The notes: a model not told the origin generated them from the sequence alone. 64,000 nucleotides of DNA from Affinundibacterium nitidum (GCF_014284155.1 NZ_JACOFZ010000004.1:248001-312000), one strand, 5' to 3'; counted from the stretch's first letter, positions 18,016 to 27,341 are shown. Made by a program: numbers and translations.

Positions 18016-20301
18016 ATGTCGATGAAGAGAAATTCGATGATCGTGGCAGCTTTACTCGCCGCCAATGTCACGGGAATAGCGGTCGCGGGCAGTGCCGTCA
18101 AATTAGCCCATACCGAGGGGGCTGAGCATGATCATCAACCCCTGAAACAAGCGCCTCGCCCACACGCACGTACTACTTTACCGCCCAGTGCCGAACAGGT
18201 GAAATTCAATCTGCCGCAGAGTAAGAAAGATGTGCAGGCTCTATATGCTTCTAGCAAGAATTCTGCTGCGGCAAAATCTACACCCCTGATGGCGCCAGCG
18301 CCAACTGCCGCATGTAAAGACATGAGCACCTTAGCGAGCTATAGCGGTGCGGCCTTGGCGAATTATTTGGTTTCTTTGCCAGATCCAGAGTGCACTTATG
18401 GTTTGTTTTCTTTGACATCGGCACAAGGCGCGGGCATCTATTCCGCCACTAACTTGAATGCGGTAGCATCACGTTTTACGCAAGAGGCGAGCAGCTATAA
18501 CGCGAGCAACATCGCTTTGGTGAACTTGACCTTGTATTTGCGCGCCGGTTACTACTTAGCTTCTGGTGGGACGATTGCAGCACCAGCACCGACCGTTGTC
18601 ACGAATCTGCGCGCACCGATTAAGCAATTGATCGACGGTACCGCCTTGTATGCATCGAATGCGGCATGGGGAAATACGGCGAGTGAAGTGTTTAAATTGG
18701 TGACCAATTTAAATGACGAAGCGTACTACCTGCCTAGCGTCAAGAATGTCTTTATTCGTTACACCAACACGCCGTCGAACCCTACCGCAGCGAATGGTCT
18801 GCTACAGTCTTCTGCTGCGGGCGCATTTACTGGTGCGTTGACGGTGATGTTCTATGCGCACGATAGAGCAAATGCCGCATCGATTATTCAAGATGCTTCT
18901 TATCCAACCGCCTTGAACAATTTTGTGGTCAATAATAAGGCAGCTTTACTCAATACCAGCACCGCCTATCAATTGAGTGATGCAGAAAATGAAGCTTTCC
19001 GTTTCATGAAGTATGCGTCGCTGTTGAATGCGGTCAAGCCTATGGTCAAAAATCAGTTGGCGACATCGACAATGACGGGCCCTGATAGTGATCTGTGGTT
19101 GAACGCAGCGAGTGCCGTCGATTACTACGATAGCGCAAACTGTGCTGAGTATGGCACTTGTGGTTATCAAACCAAATTGGCAGATGCAGTATTGAAGACC
19201 AGCTACACCTGCAGCCCAACGATCAAGATTCGTGCTCAGGATATGACAACGCAACAATTGCAAGACTCTTGCAGCATCCTTGGTGCTGAAGAAGCCTACT
19301 TCCACAAAATGCTGTTGACGAATAACACGCCGCTTCCTAACGACAATAACAAGTCTTTGGAGTTGGTCGTGTTTGATGACTACACCAATTACAGCAAATA
19401 TGCAGGAGCCATTTACGGCATCGGCACTGATAACGGAGGTATGTACTTAGAAGGTGATCCAGCTGATGTGAACAATCAAGCACGTTTTATTGCACATGAA
19501 GCGTCCTGGTTGCGTCCGGCATTCTCTGTATGGAATTTAGAACATGAGTATGTGCATTACCTCGATGGTCGTTTCGATATGGCGGGCGACTTTTCTGCAG
19601 GGACGGCAAAACCAACGATTTGGTGGATTGAAGGTGTCGCCGAATATTTGTCCCACAAGAACAATTATCAAGAAGCGATCGATGCTGCAAAAACGGGTAA
19701 CTATAAGCTGAGCACTATTTTTGGAAATACCTACTCTATGTCTGACTATGTGACTCGTGCTTATCGTTGGGGTTATATGGCAGTGCGCTTTATGAACGAA
19801 AAGCATCGTAGCGATATCGATGCGATGGTGGCGAAATTCCGTGCAGGTGACTACAACGGTTATCAAACTCTGGTCAATAACATTGGCACACGTTACGACA
19901 CGGAGTTTGCAAATTGGGTGCAGACCGCTACGGTTGCAGGTGAGCCTCCATTACCATCGACACCAGTCGTCAGTTTGCCAGCGTGCTCATCGACTTCGCA
20001 ACTAGGTAAAAACTGCTCAATCAAAAACTTCAGTTCGACCAGTCAAGCATACGCTTACATTATGTTGCCAGCAGGTGCAAAAAATCTGAAGTTGTTCACG
20101 AATGGTGGCACTGGTGATGTTGATTTGTATGTGAAAAAAGGCGCCTACCCAACGACGACTTCTTACGATGCAGCTTCATTGAAAGCAGGTAATGATGAAA
20201 GTGTATTGTTGGCAACGCCGACGACAGGTCAGTGGTACTACATTACGCTGCGCGCTAAACAAGCATTTAGTGGCGTGACCTTGAGCGCGACTTATGAATA
20301 G
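18016..20301 (+). CDS. Secreted M9-family (microbial) collagenase with C-terminal PPC domain
   Basis: A 761-residue exported zinc metalloprotease of the Vibrio/Clostridium collagenase family, which cleaves triple-helical collagen or gelatin. A signal peptide covers about residues 1-25 (MIVAALLAANVTGIAVAG), followed by a pro-like linker. The zinc site is HEYVH at 510-514, with the third ligand E539 in WWIEGVAEYLSH, the conserved WxEG(T/V)AE block of M9 enzymes. Residues about 660-761 form a pre-peptidase C-terminal (PPC) beta domain (GTGDVDLYVKKGAYP, ESVLLATPTTGQWYYITL), normally removed after secretion or used for substrate binding. Its start is supported by AGGAG. It is flanked by a long non-coding region and a terminator, so it is a single-gene unit. 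Confidence 0.9.
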   Translation: MSMKRNSMIVAALLAANVTGIAVAGSAVKLAHTEGAEHDHQPLKQAPRPHARTTLPPSAEQVKFNLPQSKKDVQALYASSKNSAAAKSTPLMAPAPTAACKDMSTLASYSGAALANYLVSLPDPECTYGLFSLTSAQGAGIYSATNLNAVASRFTQEASSYNASNIALVNLTLYLRAGYYLASGGTIAAPAPTVVTNLRAPIKQLIDGTALYASNAAWGNTASEVFKLVTNLNDEAYYLPSVKNVFIRYTNTPSNPTAANGLLQSSAAGAFTGALTVMFYAHDRANAASIIQDASYPTALNNFVVNNKAALLNTSTAYQLSDAENEAFRFMKYASLLNAVKPMVKNQLATSTMTGPDSDLWLNAASAVDYYDSANCAEYGTCGYQTKLADAVLKTSYTCSPTIKIRAQDMTTQQLQDSCSILGAEEAYFHKMLLTNNTPLPNDNNKSLELVVFDDYTNYSKYAGAIYGIGTDNGGMYLEGDPADVNNQARFIAHEASWLRPAFSVWNLEHEYVHYLDGRFDMAGDFSAGTAKPTIWWIEGVAEYLSHKNNYQEAIDAAKTGNYKLSTIFGNTYSMSDYVTRAYRWGYMAVRFMNEKHRSDIDAMVAKFRAGDYNGYQTLVNNIGTRYDTEFANWVQTATVAGEPPLPSTPVVSLPACSSTSQLGKNCSIKNFSSTSQAYAYIMLPAGAKNLKLFTNGGTGDVDLYVKKGAYPTTTSYDAASLKAGNDESVLLATPTTGQWYYITLRAKQAFSGVTLSATYE

Positions 20302-20363
20302 TAACGAATAGGTCAGGGTGAACCTGATTCAATCTGCGGTCTCCCACTGGGATTGGATTTGAC

Positions 20364-20397
20364 AGCCGGTAGCTTACAAAAAGCTGCCGGCTTTTTT
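20364..20397 (+). terminator. Intrinsic terminator after the collagenase
   Basis: AGCCGGTAGCTT (20364-20375) pairs with AAGCTGCCGGCT (20381-20392) with one mismatch, followed by TTTTT. Confidence 0.88.
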
Positions 20398-20556
20398 CGT
20401 GTTTAGTTTGAAAACATGAATGACGTCTTGGAGAAAAAGTGCTGAAAATTTGCGCAAAACTATTGCCACGTGGAAAAATTTAACTTAGAATGCGTACTTT
20501 CCGCATGGAAATTGTTTCTTGTGGGCATTTGTTCAACTTTTTCCTTTAATAGTGAT

Positions 20557-20892
20557 ATGAAAAAATTTTTGTTAGCGTTGAGTTTATTGAGTGCAGTAGG
20601 CGTAGCAAATGCCGCAGAGGTAGCGCCAGTAGTTGAAAAGCAAACATGTGAAAAAGCCGTTTATCCAAAATCGGCATTAATGAATGAAGAAACTGGCACG
20701 GTCATGTTGTCTGTTTTGGTTGGCCCAGACGGCAGCGTTGTGGATTCCAAAGTAGATCAATCCAGTGGTTCTAAAACGTTGGATAAAGCAGCAGTTAAAA
20801 TCTATTCTTCTTGCAAATTTAAGCCATCCTTGAAAGATGGTAAGCCACAACAAGCTTGGGCAAAATTAGAGCATATCTGGAGCCTTTCCTAA
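20557..20892 (+). CDS. Small exported TonB C-terminal-domain protein
   Basis: A 111-residue product starting MKKFLLALSLLSAVGVANAAE, a classical cleavable signal peptide, followed by one TonB C-terminal domain (CEKAVYPKSALMNEETGTVM, VGPDGSVVDSKV and the C-terminal helix-strand). It has no transmembrane anchor and no Pro-rich spanning region, so it is not a conventional energy-transducing TonB. It is more likely a free periplasmic domain. Two Cys residues, one near the mature N-terminus and one in YSSCKF, may pair. The frame extends 29 codons upstream, but that part lacks signal-peptide character, so the internal ATG is preferred. Confidence 0.75.
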   Translation: MKKFLLALSLLSAVGVANAAEVAPVVEKQTCEKAVYPKSALMNEETGTVMLSVLVGPDGSVVDSKVDQSSGSKTLDKAAVKIYSSCKFKPSLKDGKPQQAWAKLEHIWSLS

Positions 20893-20915
20893 TTGTAGGT
20901 TCAGCTTCCAGTAAT

Positions 20916-20947
20916 AAAAAAACCGCAGACTTGATCTGCGGTTTTTT
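20916..20947 (+). terminator. Bidirectional intrinsic terminator
   Basis: ACCGCAGA (20922-20929) pairs with TCTGCGGT (20935-20942), with A-rich bases on the left and T-rich on the right. It separates the TonB-like gene from the convergent DUF962 gene. Confidence 0.85.
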
Positions 20948-20971
20948 ATTGGAGAGTCGCTTTTTGGTGAT

Positions 20972-21445
20972 TCAATAACGAATATTGAGTCTGCGATACA
21001 AAAAACTCAGTACAAACAATGGTCCTATCAAGAGATAGCGTAGGTCTTCGAAGAAAGAGGGTTTTTTGCCTTCGATTTTATGGCCAATGAATTGGAAAAT
21101 CCACGCCACTATAAATACGGCACCTGCACTTGGTAGCACATAAGCAGGCGGAATACTCTGCAGAATCGCGAGCATGATGCTGGCCATGACGGCCATGCCA
21201 ATGGCGAAAGTAAATGAGAGCGTAAAGTAATAAATTAAAGCGAGCAGGGCTCCGCCTAAGGCTGCCCAAGGGTGTATTGCCCAAATCAGTCCGAGTACTG
21301 TCCACATAATGGTTGGTACGCAAATAAAATGGATTTTTTCATTAGTGGGATTGCGATGGCTCTCGGCATAGTGATTCAAGAGCCGATCGACTTCGCGTTC
21401 GCTAGTTGTCGAATTGATATTGCTAGAGTCTTGTACGGTAGTCAT
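20972..21445 (-). CDS. DUF962 / Mpo1-like membrane protein
   Basis: A 157-residue integral membrane protein of the DUF962 family, related to yeast Mpo1, a dioxygenase that shortens 2-hydroxy fatty acids. The family hallmark is visible: NHYAESHRNPTNEKIHFICVP near the N-terminus, with His residues that would bind iron, and a second His in FQFIGHKIEGKKPSFFEDL. Three or four hydrophobic helices lie between (TIMWTVLGLIWAI, AALGGALLALIYYFTL, FAIGMAVMASIMLAIL and AGAVFIVAWIFQF). The C-terminus LLIGPLFVLSFLYRRL is also typical. An AGGAG site precedes the ATG. Enzymatic activity of the bacterial members is inferred only. Confidence 0.85.
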   Translation of the reverse strand: MTTVQDSSNINSTTSEREVDRLLNHYAESHRNPTNEKIHFICVPTIMWTVLGLIWAIHPWAALGGALLALIYYFTLSFTFAIGMAVMASIMLAILQSIPPAYVLPSAGAVFIVAWIFQFIGHKIEGKKPSFFEDLRYLLIGPLFVLSFLYRRLNIRY

Positions 21446-21546
21446 GCTGTCTCCTAATTCTATTTTTGTAGAAACAGCTTACGACAATTTGGCCAACTCA
21501 GAAAGTCTAGTTGTGCAGTTTAGAGTCGATCTACCAACGACCTGGG

Positions 21547-22842
21547 CTATTTAACCTCTTGATATAAAGGTTTTTTCATTTTTATCGGACGGACATCGAG
21601 TCGTATTCCCGAAACGGTAAAGTTATCCATCCCAGATTGGCTACTGTAGTAGCCCAGGCTTTCCGGTGTTTTCTGGAAATGGAATTCGAAGCCCAGAGAA
21701 TTGCTATTACTTCGCGCATCAAAAGCTAAGCCTTTAAGTGAGCGAGCGGGGCTCTCGATTAGATTGCTGATTAACTCCACAACAGCCGTATTCGCTAAGA
21801 TATCACTGTACATACGCGGTTGCTGATCAGCTTCTTCACTTTGGGTTGTCTTGATCAACTCTTTGTCTGCCGATGGTGTGATTGCTTTAGTAATTAAATC
21901 AAGTTTGTCGCCATGACTGAGATAACTAATGCGTGCGTTCTGAAGTTGAAAACCGGTTTTCGTTGATTTCTTTTGTTGCTGATTTAAGTCTAATACGATC
22001 ACGCCTTTGTAGCCAACGACTTCCAGATTGCGCTGCTGGAAAATGAACATCGCCGTATTTTCATCGACCCCTAGACCGAGGGGGATCTGTTGGCTTTGCA
22101 TGACGGGCAGCATACGGGCAAAACGTCCGCGAATGATGAGATGTTGATCAACAAAAATATGTGGCCCGATAAAACCTAAACCTTGATCGATTTCACGGCC
22201 AACGTGAATCTCATTTTGCAAGGTATGCAAAACCGATTTTGCGTTTGAAAACATAGTCTCACTCATGATTGCTGCTCCAGCACTGGTGCCAGCGATCAGC
22301 CCCCCACGGCGATATAGATCCCAAATGGCTTCCAGCAATGGTGTCCGTGTTCCGTCTTCATCAAATAAGACCTTAGTGATTCTGCTTTGATCTCCGCCGG
22401 AAAAATACACAGCGCTAGTATTCTTTAACTGGTCTAGCCACTGTGTATCGCGGTTGACCTTGGTATAAGTCGGCTTACCATCTTTGTCTAGATACTTGAT
22501 CGATAATGGCAGTAGGTAGGCATCGGCACCATATTGCTTGAGTATCTTAACCAAATTCTGGCCAGTGCGATCTGGATTGGCTGAGGCCGCAGGAATAATT
22601 GCAATTTTTGCCCCTTGGCCACCTGCTTCCTGCACAATTCTTTGCCATACCACACTGTTGTCGTAACGAAGTGCTCCGCCAATGATCGCCAAGCTTCCTT
22701 TTACCTGCATGCCGGTTTCAGCCCTCGCATTCATGCTGACGCCGAGCATAAGCAAACAAATAATGAGAGACGAAAACATATGCGGGAAACCTGCCAGCAT
22801 TGGCAAGCCTACGGATACACGAAATTGAGAGGAAGACGACAT
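21547..22842 (-). CDS. cphB: Secreted cyanophycinase (peptidase S51 family)
   Basis: Cyanophycinase cuts the storage polymer cyanophycin into beta-Asp-Arg dipeptides. The S51 core has a GTSAGAA nucleophile elbow with S187, an SGGDQ motif at 148-152, the GLGFIGPHIFVDQH block and GLGVDENTA. The N-terminus carries a hydrophobic export segment (MFSSLIICLLMLGVSMNARA), so the enzyme should act in the periplasm or outside the cell. The ATG at 22842 adds 21 residues before this segment; the ATG at 22779 is an alternative start that gives a more canonical signal peptide. A beta-rich C-terminal part of about 110 residues follows the catalytic domain. It lies downstream of a TonB-dependent receptor but behind an intrinsic terminator, so it may have its own promoter or depend on readthrough. 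Confidence 0.88.
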   Translation of the reverse strand: MSSSSQFRVSVGLPMLAGFPHMFSSLIICLLMLGVSMNARAETGMQVKGSLAIIGGALRYDNSVVWQRIVQEAGGQGAKIAIIPAASANPDRTGQNLVKILKQYGADAYLLPLSIKYLDKDGKPTYTKVNRDTQWLDQLKNTSAVYFSGGDQSRITKVLFDEDGTRTPLLEAIWDLYRRGGLIAGTSAGAAIMSETMFSNAKSVLHTLQNEIHVGREIDQGLGFIGPHIFVDQHLIIRGRFARMLPVMQSQQIPLGLGVDENTAMFIFQQRNLEVVGYKGVIVLDLNQQQKKSTKTGFQLQNARISYLSHGDKLDLITKAITPSADKELIKTTQSEEADQQPRMYSDILANTAVVELISNLIESPARSLKGLAFDARSNSNSLGFEFHFQKTPESLGYYSSQSGMDNFTVSGIRLDVRPIKMKKPLYQEVK

Positions 22843-22894
22843 GGCGATACTCGATGGAGAAAGTGGATCGGTCTAAACGTGTAAAAATGAGATC

Positions 22895-22927
22895 AAAAAA
22901 AAGGGTAGCACACATTCGATGCTACCC
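22895..22927 (-). terminator. Intrinsic terminator between the TonB-dependent receptor and cyanophycinase
   Basis: Read on the minus strand, GGGTAGCA (22927-22920) pairs with TGCTACCC (22910-22903), followed by eight T. The remaining part of the gap up to 23158 shows no gene. Confidence 0.8.
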
Positions 22928-23158
22928 TCAATGCGGGAGAAATACCGCACAAGAAAACAAAGTGAAACCAAAGTCTGCATTCGCGCTTACAAGGTAAAAC
23001 CGGAGGAAAGGTGGTGTCATCCTCAAAACGCTTATGCCGACTACAACGGTGCTACAAAAATTACTCTTTAATGCTCGTTCTTGAAGTGCCGGATCGTCGT
23101 TGGACTGACCCGGCAAACTTCTATACTGATTTCAAGGATGTGAATCTATGCCCCTCGA

Positions 23159-25861
23159 TTATTTGAAGGCATAGTTCAAACGAACGTAGAAAGCACGTCC
23201 ACGTGGATCTACATACGTTGAGTCAAAGCCAGCGAAGTAAGTCAAAGTTTGGTTCGAGAATGGTGGCTTAGTGTTCGCCAAATTCAAGATGCCGCCGCTG
23301 ATTTTGATGTCTTTAAAGCCGTAGTATGCTGCTTGCAAATCCCACAGGCTGTATGACGCTACCGTTGGACGTTTACCATTCGGATCAAGTTGTTGATCTT
23401 CGTGGTGCAATTGGAAGGTATTCGCCAAAGTGAAGCCCCATGTGCCAATATCCCAATCTGCGCTCAAGCGATGACGCCATTTTGGTGTCACGTATTCGAA
23501 GCCCCATTTGCCGAGGTTATCAAATACTTTTGAGCCTTCAGCAAATTGCTGTTCACTCTTCGTCATCAAGGTACCGGCCAAACGTGTAGTGACTTTGCCA
23601 TAGCCTTCAAACTTAGTACGGTAGGCGAGGTTGATGTCGATACCGCTCTTCGTCTCTTTACCTTGGTTCTGTGCTGTCAAAGCCCAGTTAACAATATAAC
23701 CGTCGCTGTCACGTGTGATGAAGTTCTCGACGTAAGCTGGGTCTGTATCGATCAAAGTTTCTGGTGCAAACTTGATGACGTCAGTCTTACGTACGCTCCA
23801 GAAATCGACGCCCGCAGAGAAAGCTGTTGCTGGTTCCCACACGAAACCGAAGGAGAATTGTTTAGACTTCTCTGGCTTCAGGTTTGGATTACCTGCTTCA
23901 GTAGTTGGGATTTGATCGCTAAAGCATTGAGAATCGTACTTTGTACAGCCGATCGTATCGAAGTACAAACCACCGGTTGAAGTTTCCACTTTAGATGGAT
24001 CCAAATCCTTCATTGTTGGCGCACGGAAGCCTGTGCCGAAAGATGCTCGGAACAATACTTCTTTAGTTGGCTGATAGCGCAGTGCAACTTTTGGATTAGT
24101 GGAGCTGCCAATGTTGCCGCCGTAAGAATCGTGACGCAAAGCCAGTTGTGAGCTCAATTCTTTTGTCAACGGAACTTCGAACTCGGCAAAAATCGCCTTC
24201 ACATCACGTGATTCAGACACGCGGCGGGATTTAGAAGTGGAGTAAATCGTGCCGGACAAAATTTCATCGGAAGAATTGTCTTCCAATTTTTCGCGACGGA
24301 ACTCGATACCTGTTGCCATGCCAACTGGACCCGCATCTGTCTGTGCGATTTCACGAGTAAAGCGTGCGTCAAAGATATCGCTAGTTGACTTACCTTTACG
24401 ACCATCGATGTTTCGTTCAGCACCGTCTAACAATGCTTGACCTTCAGCAGATTGTGCACCGAATGGATTGATTTTACCTGTGCGGAAAGCAGCCAACAGC
24501 TTGACGCGATCGTAGTAACCGTTAGTCAAGGTTTGTGTGTTGTCAGAGACGGAGTGCGCAAAAGCTGTGTTGTAGTCCCAACCTGCGATCGTACCTTCGC
24601 TACCTAACAAGAGACGAGATTGATTTGACTCTTGACCATTAGTACGTGCGCCACCAGGAACCATACGCATACGAACGTTGAAGGCTTTGCCATCGGTCGG
24701 TACTTTGACGCCAGCGGAGTTGACATAAAACGCTGGATAGAATGGACCACCAGCAGGGTAGGTCCAAGCGCTGCTGCTTGTGCCGTTATTGCCGTTGACG
24801 CCAGTTGGTGATAAGCGATATTTAGCGTCATTTTTTGATGCGGTGAATTCTGCGAAAATCGTATGATCTGCATCGATCGCGAAAGTTGCGCGGCTGATTA
24901 AGTTTGTTTTCGCTGACTCTGGATAGATGTCAGCTGCTGCTTGATAGTCAAAGCGGCAGGCGCCATTGATATTGATACTTGCTGGTGGAGCGCAATCTGG
25001 CGCACTTGGGTTACCCAAATACTTTTTGCCAGAAACAGAATACATACCAGCTGGGAAAGTATTGGCTGATGTAAAGTTGTCTGGATAGCCGCGCGCTTCT
25101 AATGGACGCCAAGCGCTGACAGCGAAATCACGTTGTGCTGTGCGCAGTTGATCGTTTTTCTTGTGTTGTAAGCTAGCGAAGAAATTGTAGCCATCACTAG
25201 TCAAGTTACCGAAACCTGCTAGCAAGCTGACCGTTTTGTCGCCACCGCCGCCTTCGTCTGTGCGCATGCCACCAAGACTTGCTTCGAAACCAGTGAAGTC
25301 TTTGCGCGTGATAAAGTTGATGACACCACCAACTGCATCTGCACCGTACACCGCGGATGCGCCATCTTTCAATACTTCAACACGATCAATGGCAGACAAT
25401 GGAATGGAGTTCAGATCCGTACCTTCGCCACCGAAAGCAAATGCAGCCATACGGCGACCATTCAACAATACCAAGGTGGAAGAAACACCGAGGCCGCGCA
25501 AGTTTGCACCAGACAAACCACTGGAACCTGGTTTGTCACTGATACTTGCTGATTCTTGTGTGTAACCACTGTTTGCGCTCAATGTGTTCAGTAATTGCTC
25601 AGCGGTGGTAGCGCCGGTCTTAGCGATTTCAATGCGGCTGATAACTTGCACTGGAAGCGCCGTTTCGGCGTTGATACGCTTGATTGAAGAACCCGTGATT
25701 TCAATTTTTTGCACAGCAGGTTCAGCAGCTTTGTCTTGTGCGTAAGCCGCATTTGCAGAAATACTCAGCATTGCCATCACGCCCAGTGCGGACCATGTTG
25801 CTGATGTGATTTTCTTCGGCACAGATGGGAAGCGCTGTGTGCCTGGTTTGTAATTACTCAT
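23159..25861 (-). CDS. TonB-dependent outer-membrane receptor, probable peptide/polymer-product uptake
   Basis: A 900-residue outer-membrane channel driven by TonB. The start at 25861 follows a strong GAGGAG site; the open frame extends 23 codons further upstream but without a ribosome site. After a long signal peptide (ending NAAYAQ) comes a TonB-box-like region (VQKIEITGSSIKR), the plug domain (PVQVISRIEIAKTGATTAEQ, NLRGLGVSSTLVLLNGRRMA, IDRVEVLKDGASAVYGADAV, GVINFITRKD) and a 22-strand-type barrel ending in the aromatic C-terminus YVRLNYAFK. Plug sequences of this form are shared with receptors for peptides and carbohydrates rather than siderophores. Its neighbours (RpiR regulator upstream, cyanophycinase downstream) suggest import of cyanophycin fragments, which is an inference. 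Confidence 0.85.
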   Translation of the reverse strand: MSNYKPGTQRFPSVPKKITSATWSALGVMAMLSISANAAYAQDKAAEPAVQKIEITGSSIKRINAETALPVQVISRIEIAKTGATTAEQLLNTLSANSGYTQESASISDKPGSSGLSGANLRGLGVSSTLVLLNGRRMAAFAFGGEGTDLNSIPLSAIDRVEVLKDGASAVYGADAVGGVINFITRKDFTGFEASLGGMRTDEGGGGDKTVSLLAGFGNLTSDGYNFFASLQHKKNDQLRTAQRDFAVSAWRPLEARGYPDNFTSANTFPAGMYSVSGKKYLGNPSAPDCAPPASININGACRFDYQAAADIYPESAKTNLISRATFAIDADHTIFAEFTASKNDAKYRLSPTGVNGNNGTSSSAWTYPAGGPFYPAFYVNSAGVKVPTDGKAFNVRMRMVPGGARTNGQESNQSRLLLGSEGTIAGWDYNTAFAHSVSDNTQTLTNGYYDRVKLLAAFRTGKINPFGAQSAEGQALLDGAERNIDGRKGKSTSDIFDARFTREIAQTDAGPVGMATGIEFRREKLEDNSSDEILSGTIYSTSKSRRVSESRDVKAIFAEFEVPLTKELSSQLALRHDSYGGNIGSSTNPKVALRYQPTKEVLFRASFGTGFRAPTMKDLDPSKVETSTGGLYFDTIGCTKYDSQCFSDQIPTTEAGNPNLKPEKSKQFSFGFVWEPATAFSAGVDFWSVRKTDVIKFAPETLIDTDPAYVENFITRDSDGYIVNWALTAQNQGKETKSGIDINLAYRTKFEGYGKVTTRLAGTLMTKSEQQFAEGSKVFDNLGKWGFEYVTPKWRHRLSADWDIGTWGFTLANTFQLHHEDQQLDPNGKRPTVASYSLWDLQAAYYGFKDIKISGGILNLANTKPPFSNQTLTYFAGFDSTYVDPRGRAFYVRLNYAFK

Positions 25862-25983
25862 CTTTATTGACTCCTCAGGTTTAAAATAATGCTGCAAAAA
25901 TTTTGCGAAAAAGAGATCCCGTTCAAGCACTTTTTAAAGCGCTTGTTCTTAAAAAACTATGATTGGGTGAGGGTTCTAAGGAC

Positions 25984-26961
25984 TTACTTTTTCGGCTTGC
26001 GACTTTCCAGTTGCGAGGTTCTTGAGGTGTTATCGTTATTGTGTAAATAGCCTGAGAGCGCTTCAGTCAAACGGATCGCTTTCTCGACATTTTTCTTGTT
26101 CGACACCATGATGCTACTCACAAGGGACTCAATCACAGCAATCGCTGCAGTTGAACTACTTGGAAGAACAGCATGAGTGCTTGGTGCTAATAATAAATAA
26201 TCGCCCAACTGCGCCAATGGCGAAGCGGCTGAATCGGTGATGGCGACGATGCAAGTGGAATGGTGGCGAGCAAATTGCGTCAAACGGATCACATCCAATG
26301 CATAACGTGGAAATGAAATTACGACTAATACATCCTTATCGGTAATATTAGCCAAGTTACCTGCAGCGACTTCAGTACCACCGTAACCAACGACCTCCAC
26401 CACGCGGTTGCAGTAAGGTTGCAAGTGCAATGCCAGCATCCCAGCAATATGAGCACTTAGACCGAAACCCATGATGTATACCGTGCCAGCTTTGCACAAT
26501 CGGCTCACGACTTGTTGCATTTGATCTTCTTCAAGACCGTTGCTAGCAGCGTTGATGTTGGCGGTTGCAGATTGCAGACTGGCATGGCTAGGTGATGAGC
26601 TCGGTTTCTTGCCCTCGATCGTATTGCGTAGTTTTTCTACAGGTGAAAATATAGCTTGTACAGTTTCAGCAATCTTGTTTTTCAATGCTGCGTAGTTAGA
26701 AAAGCCTAGGTCGCGCGCAAAACGGCTGATGGTGGCTGTTGAGACGTCGCATTGTTCAGCCATGTCTTCAATACCTAATGCTGTGACTTTTACTTGATTA
26801 CGCAACAAATAGTCAGCAATTCTTTTGTAGGAAGCTGAGCCATCTTGCAGTTGCGCCAGCAAAGCATTGCCGAGACTGGATTTGGCAAACACCAAATCAG
26901 GTGAGCTGCTGCCGCTGCTCAATTCGGAACCTACTTCACCGGATGTCGTATTTTTTTTCAT
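25984..26961 (-). CDS. RpiR-family transcriptional regulator (HTH + SIS)
   Basis: A 325-residue regulator. Residues about 45-105 form the RpiR helix-turn-helix domain (YKRIADYLLRNQ, DMAEQCDVSTATISRFARDL, GFSNYAALKNKI). Residues about 135-270 form a SIS ligand-binding domain (VYIMGFGLSAHIAGMLALHL, VVISFPRYALDVIRLTQFA, CIVAITDSAASPLAQLGDYL). SIS domains usually sense phosphosugars, but RpiR members also respond to other metabolites. It is the last gene before the divergent promoter region facing the zinc hydrolase and permease, with the receptor 122 bases downstream in the same direction, so it probably controls both arms and itself. A candidate operator is annotated at 27041-27085. Confidence 0.88.
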   Translation of the reverse strand: MKKNTTSGEVGSELSSGSSSPDLVFAKSSLGNALLAQLQDGSASYKRIADYLLRNQVKVTALGIEDMAEQCDVSTATISRFARDLGFSNYAALKNKIAETVQAIFSPVEKLRNTIEGKKPSSSPSHASLQSATANINAASNGLEEDQMQQVVSRLCKAGTVYIMGFGLSAHIAGMLALHLQPYCNRVVEVVGYGGTEVAAGNLANITDKDVLVVISFPRYALDVIRLTQFARHHSTCIVAITDSAASPLAQLGDYLLLAPSTHAVLPSSSTAAIAVIESLVSSIMVSNKKNVEKAIRLTEALSGYLHNNDNTSRTSQLESRKPKK

Positions 26962-27040
26962 TGGATTTTAATTTGAAAAAAATTTGTAAAAAGTCGATGG
27001 TTGAACTTTAGAACGAAACAAAATAAATTTCAATAGTTAT

Positions 27041-27085
27041 TGTCAGATTTTTTTCATAAAGATAGAATGTGTAAAAAATCAGACA
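27041..27085. promoter_or_regulatory. Candidate RpiR operator (inverted repeat)
   Basis: TGTCAGATTTTTT (27041-27053) and AAAAAATCAGACA (27073-27085) are inverted copies with one mismatch, separated by 19 bases. They lie in the 380-base divergent region between the RpiR gene and the zinc-hydrolase gene. A further related half-site, TGAAAAAAATTTG, lies at about 26974-26986. RpiR proteins bind inverted repeats, so this is the best operator candidate, but binding is inferred. No other gene or RNA is seen in this gap. Confidence 0.45.
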
Positions 27086-27341
27086 TAAAGTTTTTCATTT
27101 AATAAGACCACATTGATTCAAAAAGTGGGTGTTGGTTGTGGTGTCGTCGTGAATTTGCCTTATTTATCAAGATTTTGTGCTTAGTCTTAAGCTAAACACC
27201 GAATAGAATGGTACGAGTGGCACGAACACAAACCAATGATGTGGCAGCGGGGCGCCTAAGGAGCCTCACCAAGAAAAGAACAGAGCTAAGATGAATTGGC
27301 TCGAAAGCGCTCCAACCAATTAGATTAAGAGAGTATGACGT

